From assembly GCA_035048485.1 (NCBI GenBank), contig CM068584.1, positions 66,774,179 to 66,838,178 on the forward strand: a DNA stretch of 64,000 nt. Reading direction: 5' to 3'. Position 1 is the stretch's first letter. Each line of letters starts with the position of its first letter. The position numbers and the translations under genes were made by a program. Origin of the DNA: Pteria penguin (lineage: Eukaryota; Mollusca; Bivalvia; Pterioida; Pteriidae). Below the pieces are notes generated by a model. That model worked only from the letters and a program-made list of their open reading frames with translations. It did not search any database and was not told the origin of the DNA. Below, piece after piece: positions 22,740 to 34,930 of this stretch.

Positions 22740-24028
22740 TTATCAATAAAGATCAAACATGATTTTTGTCTAGAAGGTATATGGGTGAAAACACAAGACT
22801 CATTTATGTAATTTTGGAAAGATATTCAATCTTTTCGTTACACAGGTACTTCCCATTCGGGACAGTATCTGACATAAAACAATTATGACATCGTCAAATT
22901 CTATGGAAACCGATCTAGGGAAATGATAGTCCACAAATGATGTTATCATAGGAAATTGATGATGTCATAAATGCTTTACTTCAGATACCGTCTCAAATAG
23001 TAAATAACTCTGTTTAACGCAAAGACTCGATACTTTTCTTTTGGAAAATATTGGTAAGGAAGGAAGATAACTCTTACTGATTCATGATACCTGAATGTTT
23101 ACTTAGATTACTACTATAGTACAATAATCAGATTTATCAACAAAGAAATGTGCTTATTCAAATACCCAGTATGACAAAGAGTTAATGTGTAAAGATGATG
23201 TAATGAAAGGGGATGGAACATTTTTCACTTTTTAAGAGTTTATAGAAAATGTCAGTTAAACACAAATATGAAAGAATATGAAGCCATAATTCATGTAGAA
23301 TTCATGTAGAATTCATTATTTTAGAAAAAAATAATGTTACATGTACTATAAAATAAACCAGGCATACCTTACACTAAATATATATATGATCAAGGACAGA
23401 GGAGGTTAAAAAGAATTTACAATATACTTTGTTCCAATTCACAATATCCAAATTTGTTAAATAAGCAACAAAAAATCCTTCATGTGTATAACTTAACCAT
23501 ACCAGATAGTGAATGGCCTCAAACCTTAAACACATATCGTCTGTATAAGTGAGTTATATACTTTTGTTAAAAGGAGGTACCGTCAGTTAGGTGGCACTTG
23601 TGTACTAACAGTCAGTAACATCAATTGGAGTTAGCAATCTTATGACAGCACAATAAATTACCATTGTTCTTTACGTCATTTTTTGCAGGAATATGTTTTA
23701 TTTCCTCCTTAAATATTAGGACCACATTTAATGGCGGTATCTTCCATTGCAAATCTCCAGAGACCAGTTTTTAAAAGGGAAAGCAGCGAGTGGTTGCTTT
23801 ACACCATAGCAACGGATCTGACCTGATTAACTTCTGGGTGTCAAACTAAACTTTTTCTAGCAAAATATTGAGTTCTGTGGCTCAACATGCCCTTAGTTTT
23901 GCATGGATATTGACAGTTTATATATGGATGTTTCTGCTTTTATTTGATACAAAGTTTGAGACAATATGACAAGATTTTAAAAAGTTCTAAAACGCAGATA
24001 GGAGGTGGTGTAATCTTGGCAAATCTGG
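22740..24028. other. No recognisable gene
   Basis: AT-rich spacer. 'gaattcatgtagaattcat' at 23298-23318 is a small tandem duplication. Nothing codes. Confidence 0.4.
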
Positions 24029-25185
24029 TGCCATATGTACAAAGATTCGAAAATTTACGAGTACACGTACAGTGTACAAGTAAGTTACGAAAAATGTTAC
24101 GAACTCGTAAATCATATGTATGAATGAACTCGTAAATCATATGTATGAATTCTTATCTTTACGAGTACTCTTATGCATGCCCTATACAAATACTCCATAG
24201 TAACAAATGACGCTTCAGATATTTCAGGAGCCTGTTTCATCAACATTTTTTGACTTACTAATTCATACACCAATCCTGGGCAATGGTGTTAATCTACCTT
24301 AACGCACTTTCTTAGTTCAACGAAATATATGTTTCATCAACCGTTGTGAGTGCAGGTACGTACGCAAGTATCCGATTAGCGAGTTGACTAACTTTATGCT
24401 GTACAAATGCATGCATAGAGTATATCGAAATAGATTTACTACATTCCATATTACAGTCAAAATGTACTTCTTACAGATGTATATTTGAATTTATGTTTAT
24501 GCATCTACACATGCTTGTAAACATTTAGTGACGTCATGCAATACTTAAAAATAAAGAAAGTGATAACACTATCTGGATAAGCATATTTGCCAAATACATG
24601 TACATCTATAAAGACAAGCGGATCAGGAATTACTTCTTTCCATCAATTTAGTATAATAATGTACAAAACATACTCCTCAACTCCCACCCCCCACCTTAAA
24701 ACATATAAATAAAGTAAAAAAGAATAATAGATATCAAATAAGAGATCTACATAATTACATTTCCTGTAGACTATTTGATTTTTAGCTGGGCTTAAGCTAA
24801 GGCTCTAGCTGCCATGCACGATTCTCAAAATGAGGCAGTCTAATTATAAGTTTTAAAAACCTCTTTCTCACTGAATGTGTTCTTGCGCTTCAAAACATAA
24901 TCTCTGATGTAATTCCTAGCATTATAATATTCAAAATGTATTGAATCTTGAATTGGTCATTAATTATATGTAACATTGCAAATACAGATATAAATGTGTA
25001 TATTCGTGTAGGCTGAAGTTACCTGCACTTGCTTGACATCACTGCGCGAAGAGCTAGTGTTAATTATAGCAAAGGTCGTATGGACAGATAACAAGCAGTA
25101 CACACTGCATGTAGATGTAATTCAACATTATTATACAGTATTTAATGTAATTTATGAGAGGCAGGTGATGTTTAGTGTCGACAGA

Positions 25186-25219
25186 GACGTATACATATCT
25201 AAATTTAGATATATACGTC
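25186..25219. repeat. Imperfect hairpin
   Basis: GACGTATACATATCTAAA pairs with TTTAGATATATACGTC with a two-base bulge and no loop. Confidence 0.75.
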
Positions 25220-25679
25220 CCTGGCGTCGGGGATGTAATTAATTGTCAATATTTGTTGATTCTTGGCTAAATGAATAAAACAAAACGAAATCCAGTGATA
25301 ATGAAATAACCGATAACACGTCACTTGAACCTCAGTCAGTCTCGTTATGGTCACTGTCTAGATATTTTAAGAACTGGACAGGCATGGCATTGCCAACTGG
25401 TCTAATATTTGTGTACATGTGTATGTGAGGGGTTTCCCTATGTCTATTTTTGCCGATTGAAGCATGTGTCTAATTCAAGCGTCATACATAAACATTGGTA
25501 TAGCACTGTGTATTGCTCATTACCTTATCGCTTAGCAGAAAGAAAACGGGTACATGTATTGTTCCCTGTACTGGTTAGCATATTGGACATTATTTTCAGA
25601 TCGATGTCATTTCCAACAAAGTAGTAATCAAGATGTAGTTTGATCTAATGTACTTCAACAATATCAATCCAGAGAGTTA

Positions 25680-25935
25680 TAGTCAAAACTGCCCAAGAAA
25701 AAAACGGTCCACCCCAGAACTGCCCATTTTCTTACCACACCAGCCGAACTTTGTAATATTTTGACAATGGATATCGACTTTGATTTCAAAATAGATTTTT
25801 TCACCTAGTGTTTAAATTATACTCGATACAGATAGTAAGAGGGCAAATAATTTGACATTTTATGTAGTATAAAATTCAGTATAAAATTATTACTATTTTC
25901 GTGTGGGGCGTTTTATTTTTGGGCCGTTTTGACTA
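25680..25935. mobile_element. MITE, TA target (mariner-type ends)
   Basis: The left end is TAGTCAAAACTGCCCAAG, and the right end reverse complemented is TAGTCAAAACGGCCCAAA. Each is preceded or followed by TA. 256 bp, no coding. TIR similarity continues for about 35 bp ('aaaaacg.tccacccc' against 'aaaacgccccacac'). Confidence 0.85.
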
Positions 25936-27159
25936 TACACCAATCAGGAAGAAAAGTCATAATTCTGCTCTCTACAGCGATAGGAGATGACAGATATATA
26001 TTTTTATGTTCAAGAGAATAAAGCATGACAAGGGCAGTGTAACTTTTAAAACATTAATTAATCTATGGTTTTCATTATGATCAAGGGTAAGATGCCATGT
26101 CTCACGAGATATTTTATCAAAGTTATCCAATAATAAACTTCATTTCACCATTACTTGAGAATTGTTCTTCCATAATGAAATGTGTAAATTCTTCTGTCCT
26201 TGACTTTGTTATCAACTGTATTTAAGTCCAATTTAATCTTTTGCTACTGGACCACTTACTAAAAGCCCAGCTACCAGTACTATAAGTACTTTGATTTTTA
26301 CATGTTACGTGTATGTATTTTCTAGTTCTAACGATGAAGTTTCTTTTGAAAATATTCTTCTTTATCAGATGTCTTCTGTTTTCTCTTTTAAATCTATCTA
26401 ATAAAGCTGAAGTTGAAATAACATCAAAGATGAACTAAATGATTAACAGCAATTTTCTAACACATTGAAAGCAGAGAGGAAGCCAAAAGAGTGGTCTGTC
26501 CTTACGGAAAAGTATGTATCACTAAATCACCATTATTTTAGATAAGAATGGCTTACAAGTGCTACAATTATCACTCACAAGTTACACCTACGTGATTTCA
26601 TACATATGACGCCACTCATAAATTTATGCTATGAGTAATATATGTGTACTTTAAGAGTTTACGAATTTTAGTACATATGGGCCCTTAAGTTCTATTCCAT
26701 TTTCTTTCTTACATTGGTATAATTTTAGGTTGGAAGGGGAACCAAAAAGTCGAAAGTCCTGTGGTTGTAATGCACTTTTCGGCTTACTGTCAAGTGACTT
26801 TAAGGATATCTAAAGCGAGTGTCGAGTGAGTTAAGTCCATTCTGCTGGTATATGTGGTAATTTAGAATTTCGAGTTTTTGCTTATCCCATTGGTAATGGA
26901 AACAATTTATTTCACTTCAAATAGTCATTTTTGCCATTAAGATTCATTGTTGAAATTAGAAGAACTTAGACATTTCTGATAAATTGGAACTCAGTTAATT
27001 TAAAGAATATTTTTTTAATTGATTTTTAATTTAATTAGATACATTTTTGTTGTAATACTAGAATTTATTGATAAAGTTTTAGATAGGGGATTTTCATTTG
27101 ATTTTTGATGACAAAGCATTCATATGACTTTTTGAGTCATTTGATATGAATTATTGAGA

Positions 27160-27600
27160 ATATATTCATAAGTTACATATAATTATCTGCCGATGATGCA
27201 AAGTTATATATATGAGCAGATAACAAAAACCAACATATCAGTCTTCAAGCAAATATTGACAACGTAATGGTTTGGTCAAATCGAAACTACAGTTTAACCC
27301 CTCTAAATACAAGCATCTACACCTAGGACCAGAAACCAATAGTAAACACCAGATGGCAGCAAATGCATTAAAATATCTGAAGAGAAAAACCTTCGAGTAA
27401 TTGTCGACCAAAATTTAAAATTTCAACCACACATTGCATCTTCAGTGAAAAAAGCAAACAGGAAACATGATTTCATCTTAAGAGCCCCTTTTTAAAATCT
27501 AGAAAAAGATATGTTTTTAAATCTATACAAAAGTTCAGTGCATCTTTTCACAGAGATAACGTGCCTTAACACTACAGTACTGCAGATCGCATACAGATGT
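27160..27600 (+). pseudogene. Reverse-transcriptase fragment of a non-LTR retrotransposon
   Basis: Reads SADDAKLY (catalytic F/Y-A-D-D motif, first residue changed), then ISVFKQILTT or LQANIDNVMVWSNRN, then FNPSKYKHLHLGPET in another frame, then RVIVDQNLKFQPHIASSVKKA. This is the order of motifs C to E in CR1/Jockey-like reverse transcriptases (A-D-D, then L-Q-x-D-x-D-x-x-x-x-W, then N-P-x-K-C-x-x-L-H-x-G, then LGV-x-x-D-x-x-L-x-F-x-x-H). Frames change at least twice and stops are present, so it is dead. The 5' part and the 3' end are missing. Confidence 0.75.
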
Positions 27601-27681
27601 GATTGAAGAATATAAATTTAGTCATGGAATGTACCAAATAGATTTGAATGTATTTGAGACTCATACAATGTTACAGTACTT

Positions 27682-27892
27682 TGGAACTTTGAATGCCCAC
27701 TGTCCACAGTGGGCAGTCCACCTGAAATTTCAGTGGGCATTAGGAGTGGACATTTACCTGAGCTATCAATCTGTCCCCTTACCTGTATGTTAATTCTAAG
27801 TGGCTCTTACAAGAATGTCCACTGTGTCCAGTGGACATTTTTCATGCCCACTCTAAAAATGCCCACTGTGACCAGTGGACAAATTAAGTTCC
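27682..27892. mobile_element. Short MITE with CCCACTG-rich inverted ends
   Basis: Left TGGAACTTTGAATGCCCACTG, right reverse complemented TGGAACTTAATTTGTCCACTGG. Internally the words GCCCACTG / CAGTGGAC / CAGTGGGC recur about eight times in both orientations, giving it strong folding potential. Confidence 0.65.
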
Positions 27893-28006
27893 ACCTGGAC
27901 TGTATTGTAAGTCTTGAGAGAATTCAAAACATATATAGGGTCAAAAGTGGTCTTTATAGACAGGTGACCTTTATACAGAGGTCTATTATCTAGGAAAACA
28001 GATATT

Positions 28007-28080
28007 GGGAATTTAAAATGTGACCTCTAGAGGCAAGTGACCTCTTAATAGAGGTGGCCACTAAGACAGGTTTCACTGTA
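28007..28080 (-). repeat. Single end of a mariner/Tigger-like element
   Basis: On minus: TACAGTGAAACCTGTCTTAG, then GTGGCCACCTCTATTAAGAG. This is the familiar terminal sequence of Tc1/mariner-superfamily elements. A related piece ('tggtctttatagacaggtgacc') lies at 27945-27975, so the remnant may extend to about 27925. Confidence 0.5.
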
Positions 28081-28731
28081 TATGTATGTTTACTAAAGAG
28101 AATGCCCATCACACTCCCTCTCATTCCCTCTTGTACAATATGTCAATGGACCGTCACAGCTTCATTGTTATAAGTTTGGGAAAGTTGCATGCATTTCTGC
28201 AGTACAGTAAAGCCACACCCACAAGATTTTCCATCAATGATAAAATCAGGATTATATTCACTGCGGAGTGAGCATGTGTCACCTTGCTGACCTAGTTTGA
28301 TGGAAATACGTAAGCGTAGTATCTTGGAGACTTTCACTGATTTACGTTACAGCAGGGGAGTATTAAAATTGTTGGAATGTTTTCTGGGGATGAGTATTAC
28401 TTTACAATTTTTAAATGTTTGACGCGCTTTCTTCGTAAGCAAATTTATTATTCGGTTGCCTAAGTGACTTTTGGTTAATAGCCAATCGGAACATCATCGC
28501 CATTTTTTACAAAAATTATATCTTATTTGTATACGGAAATGGTTGAGTTGTTACGATTGAATGAAAGTATGATGTAAGTCCTCCTAAACTTTCAGAACAC
28601 AGAATGCTACACTAAGAAGGACCAAATATATTCTACAATGGTTTTTTCTGGCAAGACGATAAACCTTAATTAGTGTTTATAAATTAAAACTTGAGTATAA
28701 CAAGCATTCTGAAAGTATTGCTTAGGCAATA

Positions 28732-29530
28732 CTAAGTCCCCTACTGGCAAATGGAAAACTAAGACCCCCAAAACACACACACAGACACACACACACACGC
28801 TCACACAACATACTGTCTTTCAGGCTGCCAGCAAGGTAAGTATTTGATCACAACATTGAAGATGATGAAAACTATAACTATCTTGCACTTGATCTGTAAC
28901 TCATGGTGGTATACTCACACCCCAAAATTTTGAGGAATATCTATAAGCGTTTAGAAAAAAAGTCCGGAAAACTGCCATTTTAAAGAAATTTTCTGATTCC
29001 AAGGGCCGTAATTCCGTCAAAAATGAGTGGACTGAAACGGAACTCGAACTTGATCTGTAACTCATGGTGGTAGACTCACACACCAAAAATTGGATGAATA
29101 TCTACAAGCATTTAGAAAAAAAGTCCGGAAACTGCCATTTTAAAGAAATTATCTAATTCTAAGGGCCGTAATTCCGTCAAAAATGAGTGGACTGAAACGG
29201 AACTCGAACTTGATCTGTAACTCATGGTGGTAGACTCACACACCAAAAATTGGATGAATATCTACAAGCATTTAGAAAAAAAGTCCGGAAACTGTCATTT
29301 TAAAGAAATTTTCTAATTCAAAGGGCCGCAATTCCGTCAAAAATCAGTGGCCCATAACGAAACTCAAACTTGATCTGTAACTCATGGTGGTATACTCACA
29401 CACACCAAAAAATGGATGAATATCTACAAGCATTTAGAAAAAAAGTCCGGAAAACGTGAGTGTGACTGACGGACAGACGGACGGAGTGCAAACCTATAGT
29501 TCCCTTCGGCAATGCCGTTAGGGGACTAAA
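28732..29530. mobile_element. TIR element containing four 160 bp tandem units
   Basis: The left end has AAGTCCCCTACTGGCAA, and the right end reverse complemented TTAGTCCCCTAACGGCA. Between them lie a (CA)n run and four copies of a 160-162 bp unit starting CTTGATCTGTAACTCATGG at 28888, 29049, 29209 and 29369; the last is cut short and followed by a 'gactgacggacagacggacg' tail. No coding. Confidence 0.8.
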
Positions 29531-29659
29531 AAGATTACCAATCATCACGGCTACAGAACTACCAAAAGTTTAACCAGTAAAGGGTTTATTACCCCAGCAA
29601 ACATCCAGTTGCTTATAGATTGGTTATGTTTTGTTGTTAAAAATAAATAGTGGGTTGAT

Positions 29660-29910
29660 AGATTAATTATTGTTTCACGTCACTACAGGATTATTTCATG
29701 TATATGGTGACGATATCTGTCTGATGCATTGCATAGTAATTTATACCTACTGACCCACCTGAAGAAGTGGGGGATCTTTTACGTGCCACGCCAACTGTGA
29801 CAGGGGAACTCGGTTTCTACTGTCCCATCTGAAAGACAGGACATGAAGTGCCCACGATGGGAATCAAACACAGGAACTTTTGGTCACCTCATCCACTGAG
29901 CCCACCGCCT
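29660..29910 (-). repeat. Diverged SINE (minus)
   Basis: 'tttcacgtcactacaggatt', 'atggtgacgatatctg', 'gtgggggatcttttacgtgc' and 'actgtcccatctgaaag' are the body of the 6713 SINE reversed. Box B is mutated ('gggaatcaaaca'). Confidence 0.8.
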
Positions 29911-30568
29911 TAAACAAATAGTAGATGATATAGCTAGTAATCTTAATAGTACCTTTTCATACTAAATGCAGGCTAATCCATAAGGCTAATAAACTTGCTA
30001 TTGCCTTACGTACTGAATGGGCAAAATGAACCCAAATATAAACTACTAGTTTAAAACGAAATTATACTGGGGATTTATATGTCTGTGGTCAATCATCATG
30101 GTCTTTATATGCCTGCTAATTAACACTCACATGGCTGTACAATACAAATTGTAAAACGTTATTCTGTTTTTTAAAATTCTTTGCAGTTTTATCAAACATC
30201 CCATTCCAGCCCACACTTTGTTGTTTCTATAGTATAGAATTAAATCTCACCAGTACCCATTCCTATATATGTACTTTATAGCTGAATTATCAAAGAAGGA
30301 TAACTCTTATCAAAGAAGGATAACTCTGACAGATATAAAATAAACCTATGAACTTTTAATAAATGGCAAATGGATGATATATTATATAACTGATAAGTAA
30401 CTAGAATGAAGTAGACGAAAAAAAATTGAAACCCTCAATTAGATGCCAACAGCTTTAAAAAGACCATTTCTAGTCGGGAGAAAAATGGACTGATTGATTT
30501 TGACTGTATTAGTAGCAAAGTTGTCAACATGAACAAAAAATAGACAACATGGATTTAAATAACATAAA
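29911..30568. other. No recognisable gene
   Basis: AT-rich. A 'tatcaaagaaggataactct' duplication lies at 30290-30327. Confidence 0.4.
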
Positions 30569-30570
30569 TA

Positions 30571-31516
30571 CAGTCAAACCTCGTTATCTCGAAGTCGGAC
30601 GGACCGTGGATAATACTTCGAGATATCCATAGTTCGAGATATCCAAATTTCGAGTTTAGGATCACAAATCTTGCAGTTGTTAATGTATGCCGATTCATTT
30701 GACATCTGTGATTATTATAGTAGATGTATGAGATATACATGTATTTATCAATAAATACGCATGAAGATGTGCATATTGTATTGTTCCTAAATAATTAATC
30801 TAAATCTCATCATACCTTTTATATTTTATGAATATATTTAGAATATACTCCAAAACTAAAAATGTCATGTTTCCTTTTCAGTAACATCTTAATCTAAATC
30901 CAATACTGGATATAACCGTCTTATACTATACCTAAAACCGAGGACGGGCTAACACGTAAGACAAGATAAAGACACACGTCATAATTTGATTTAATTACTA
31001 TTACTTTGCATAAAAATACATAGACATACACACAGATCAGAAATAGTAATAATTAATGAACAGTGTAAAGAGATTTCTTCAAACTCAGGTATGAAAAAGC
31101 ATTAATTACAGTTAATGTTAATTATCTAATTTTGTGTCGAGTTTAATAAGCTATCATCATTTATTAAGATTTATTATAAATGACAGGGTACGCATGGACG
31201 CGATTGATTATGTAATTACTGCGGCTTTGTACACTGACATAGTCAATTGATCACACCACGCGAGCGACCTGTCATTTAAGGTAAACGCCGCGGGGAATAT
31301 TGTCAATAAGAAGCCAACTTTGAGATAAACCGGGTAAATAAGAACTTCGGGACTTGAAAATGTATTCGAGATAAGCATGGTATTCGACATATCAGTGTTC
31401 GACACATCTGGGGTGAATTTAATCATAATATGAAGGATTTTTTTCGGGACCGACGTTCGACTTCGAGATATCCCGGGTATTCGGATATCAGTGTTCGAGA
31501 TATCGAAGTTTGACTG
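30571..31516. mobile_element. Non-autonomous pogo/Tigger-type element, TA target
   Basis: The ends are CAGTCAAACCTCGTTATCTCGA (left) and, reverse complemented, CAGTCAAACTTCGATATCTCGA (right), with TA on both sides (30569-30570 and 31517-31518). CTTCGAGATATC-like words recur internally at both ends. This terminal sequence is characteristic of the pogo/Tigger branch of Tc1/mariner. The 946 bp contain no transposase. Confidence 0.9.
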
Positions 31517-31539
31517 TATATTTTAAAGTATACTAAATG

Positions 31540-31690
31540 GTGATAAAAAAATCCAAATGAGGTCTTTTTCCTCAATTTTTACTAAAATTATGTTACATCC
31601 ATGACCAATTAAAAAACTAAAGATGAAATTTCAAATCTCAAAAAGAAAAAACTCCTGATCTGTTTTGATAAGAAGTTCACAGATACATGT
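31540..31690 (+). repeat. Diverged dispersed repeat (pair of 16290-16450)
   Basis: 'ggtctttttcctcaattttt', 'gttacatccatgacca' and 'tttcaaatctcaaa' align with 16300-16450 in order. Confidence 0.6.
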
Positions 31691-32137
31691 ATATCTTTCC
31701 ATAGATTAAAGTTATCAGACAGTGTAATACTGTGTATGAGAGAGTTATCCTTCTTAAAACTTTACTTATTATACTTTATTATTTGGTGGACTACCAGAGT
31801 CTGCTACATAAAGACAAATGAGCTCCAATTACAGCGAGTATGTGTATATAAACTAAAATATTCAACAATGTTAAAAAATACAGGTTCATTGGAACAATGA
31901 AGTTGTATGTTAGTTTTTCAGACCCAATATTTGTTTGGTAGCAGGAAATAAATGATTTCCTGATCCACATTTAACGCAAGCTTAGCATTTGACCAAAGTG
32001 TCTGAAAAATAACACTAAGAATGTACCTTCGTTTACTTTGAAACTGCCTCATATGCTTGCTTTACTAGTGTCTTCTTAGGCAGCCTGCTGGAACTTTTCG
32101 TGACCTGAGGTTTCCTTGTCATTTGGACACTGCAATA
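31691..32137. other. No recognisable gene
   Basis: AT-rich sequence with no coding frame or repeat structure visible. Confidence 0.35.
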
Positions 32138-32742
32138 CATCAGAGAATGTAAGATAAAAGAGACTATATAAAGAGATATGTATCACTGCAATACATCAGA
32201 TAATGTAAGATAAAAGAGACTATATAAAGAGATATGTATCACTGCAATACATCAGAGAATGTAAGATAAAAGAGACTATATAAAGAGATATGTATCACTG
32301 CAATACATCAGAGAATGTAAGATAAAAGAGACTATATAAAGAGATATGTATCACTGCAATACATCAGAGAATGTAAGATAAAGAGACTATATAAAGAGAT
32401 ATGTATCACTGCAATACATCAGAGAATGTAAGATAAAAGAGACTATATAAAGAGATATGTATCACTGCAATACATCAGAGAATGTAAGATAAAGTGACTA
32501 TATAAAGAGATATGTATCACTGCAATACATCAGAGAATGTAAGATAAAAGAGACTATATAAAGAGATATGTATCACTGCAATACATCAGAGAATGTAAGA
32601 TAAAGAGACTATATAAAGAGATATGTATCACTGCAATACATCAGAGAATGTAAGATAAAGAGACTATATAAAGAGATATGTATCACTGCAATACATTAGA
32701 GAATGTAAGATAAAGAGACTATATAAAGAGATATGTATCACT
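32138..32742 (+). repeat. Minisatellite, 54-56 bp unit, 11 copies
   Basis: The unit is 'cactgcaatacatcagagaa' plus 'tgtaagataaaagagactat' plus 'ataaagagatatgtat'. Units differ mainly by AAAAGAG or AAAGAG. Very homogeneous, so recently amplified. Confidence 0.97.
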
Positions 32743-32858
32743 TTATGAATTGTCATCAGTTGTCGGTGACAGTTTAATCTGTATTTAAATGCATTTTGTT
32801 TGTAACATGCGATCTCACTGGCTGTCCGATTTTAAAACTGCAAGGGTATTCACCAGCA

Positions 32859-33060
32859 GTTTCTGATTTGACGTCATGATGCCCTGCAGTTTCTGATATG
32901 ACGTCATGATACCCTGCAGTTTCTGATATGACGTCATGATACCCTGCAGTTTTTGATATGACGTCATGATACCCTGCAGTTTCTGATATGACGTCATGAT
33001 ATCCTGCAGTTTCTGATATAACGTCACGAAACCCTAAAGTTTTTGATGTGATGTCATTGT
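32859..33060 (+). repeat. 30 bp tandem array carrying TGACGTCA in each unit
   Basis: The unit is 'ccctgcagtttctgatatga' plus 'cgtcatgata'. Perfect TGACGTCA (the CRE palindrome bound by CREB/ATF) lies at 32869, 32899, 32929, 32959 and 32989. Variants TAACGTCA (33019) and TGATGTCA (33049) follow. The spacing is exactly 30 bp. Confidence 0.95.
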
Positions 33061-33141
33061 GATTAGCGACTTGTTTCAGAATGCCATAACTCTGTGCATA
33101 TTGCCTCTAGTTGTAATTATTTTTATCAAATGCATAAGAAT

Positions 33142-33312
33142 GGGGTTACCATGCTTGTGTTTTACAAAAACTGACAGTGTATCAGCAGATTCCCCGTCAG
33201 AAATGTCCATTTCACAGCTCAGCTGATGCCTTGCAGTGAAATTCAATTTTTGACAGGGTATTTGCCGATTCCCTGTCAGTTTTTTAAAAAAAAAAACTCG
33301 CATGGTAATCCC
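33142..33312. mobile_element. Short fold-back MITE
   Basis: Left GGGGTTACCATGC, then AAAAACTGACAG. Right reverse complemented: GGGATTACCATGC, then AAAAAACTGACAGGGAA. The two halves pair over most of their length. An inner hairpin TGACAGGG...CCCTGTCA lies at 33251-33278. Confidence 0.7.
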
Positions 33313-33640
33313 TAAGTAAATAAACATAAATAACATATATTTTATTATTTTCAATAACTCAAGACATGATTTAAAAAAACTGAAGAATAAACTGAAAATA
33401 TATAGATAAAAAAACTGACAAAGAGAGGGTTAACCCTTAACATCAACTGTTTCTTACTTCTTTTACAAAATCAAACACATTCTGAAATAAATGTTACAGA
33501 TGAAAACTAGAGCAGTCAGGACAAATACCCTCCGCAGCAAAAAAATTGAAACTTGCAATAATTCATCCCAAGATACATCACTGGTATAAGTGTAAAGGAT
33601 ATCCCACTTTCAAGCACATTTTGATGTATAATCAATGAAA

Positions 33641-34135
33641 ACAACGTTTAATCCACAGTGTCTATTGTGACCTTGACCTTTGACTGGTTCAAGGTCATCA
33701 TACACCCTTGGATCCTAAGCAACAATTCTGTGAAACATTACTGAAATCTGTGCACAGGGTGAGAATTATGGCCCAGACAAAGTTTTACTTATTGTGTCTA
33801 TAATGACCTTGACCTTTGACCTATGACTTTGGTTTAAGAACATGACACACCCTTGGATCCTAAGCAAGCATTCTCTGAAATATTATAGAAATCTGTGCAC
33901 AGTGGAAGAAGTTATGGCCTGGACAAGGTTTTACTTATTGTGTCTATCATTACCTTGACCTTTGACCTTGGTTTAAGGTCATGACACACCCTTGGATCCT
34001 AAGCAATAATTCTGTGAAATATTATTGAAATCCATGCACAGGGTGAGAAGTTATGGCCTGGACAATGTTTGGTGGACAGATGGACGGACAGACAGGCTGA
34101 TTCCTATATACCCCCTCCCCTCAAACTTTGTTTGT
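33641..34135 (+). repeat. Three-copy 'gaccttgacc' tandem block with tail
   Basis: About 140 bp units: 'tgaccttgacctttgacc', 'cacccttggatcctaagcaa', 'gaaatattattgaaatc', 'gtgagaagttatggcc'. It ends in 'ggacggacagacagg' and a G-run. Relative of 11941-12225. Confidence 0.9.
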
Positions 34136-34387
34136 GGGGGGTAAAAAAACTGAAATCAGTATTAAAACTGAAGAAAATCATGTCTGTAATTCCTTCGTGT
34201 TAGCAAGTGACAATGACTGAATACTTTCAGACACATGTACCTATGATTTGATTAATTTTCTAAGGAAGACACTTCATTAAAAAAAAAAAAAAAAAAAAAA
34301 AGACAATAAATACTGAGTAAATGATTTCAATAATGCTATCCAATTTTGCAAAATGTGACTCTTACATGACAGTCAGACAGATGCCAA

Positions 34388-34650
34388 TTGATTGATTGAT
34401 TTTTGTTTAACGTTACACCACGAATATTTCATGTATATGGTGACGGCATCTGCCTGATGTGGGGCATACAAATTTTGACCCACCCGAAGCAGTGAGGGAT
34501 CTTTAACCTGCCATGCATACCACAACACGGGGCCTCTGTTTTTACTGTCTCATCCAAAAGACAGGACACCGGCATGATCAGAGCAGGACTCAAACCCACA
34601 GCCTTCCAATCAGGAGTCCAGCGCGATACCACTAGGCCATGATTGTGTAG
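34388..34650 (-). mobile_element. tRNA-derived SINE (minus), near full length
   Basis: Reverse of the 6713 SINE: (GATT)n tail at the left, then 'tgacggcatctgcctgatgt', 'gggatctttaacctgccatg', 'actcaaacccaca' (reverse box B) and 'gcgataccactaggcca' (reverse box A). Target duplication not clear. Confidence 0.9.
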
Positions 34651-34930
34651 CTTTAGAGGCAGTACCATTACTATCTAAATGTCTTACACCTGATAAGATC
34701 CTTGTTCATATGAATGCACATTGAATTCTAATCTGCAATAGAATTAAAGCACATTAAACTAATATTATTACGATTCACATGGTAAATTTTCAATGCATAT
34801 TAAATTCAGTACAAAAGCAGAAAACAATCATTTACTGGAGATCATTTAGACTCCTTTGTATTAGAGTACTAAATAGCATCAAGAGGAAAATATCACTGAT
34901 AGATAATTTATGAATTTGAATGCATGATAT

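Larger units (their letters stand above)
24029..26681. mobile_element. Second TIR element with subterminal repeats (degenerate)
   Basis: The left end reads GTGCCATATGTACAAAGATTCG and the right end reverse complemented reads GGGCCCATATGTACTAAAATTCG, then both have TTTACGAGT / GTAAACTCT. Inside the left end ACTCGTAAATCATATGTATGA is repeated in tandem, and a related ATATGTATGAAAT lies inside the right end. I read this as an old transposon of about 2.65 kb with subterminal repeats, later invaded by the MITE at 25680. No coding region was recognised and no target duplication found. Confidence 0.55.
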
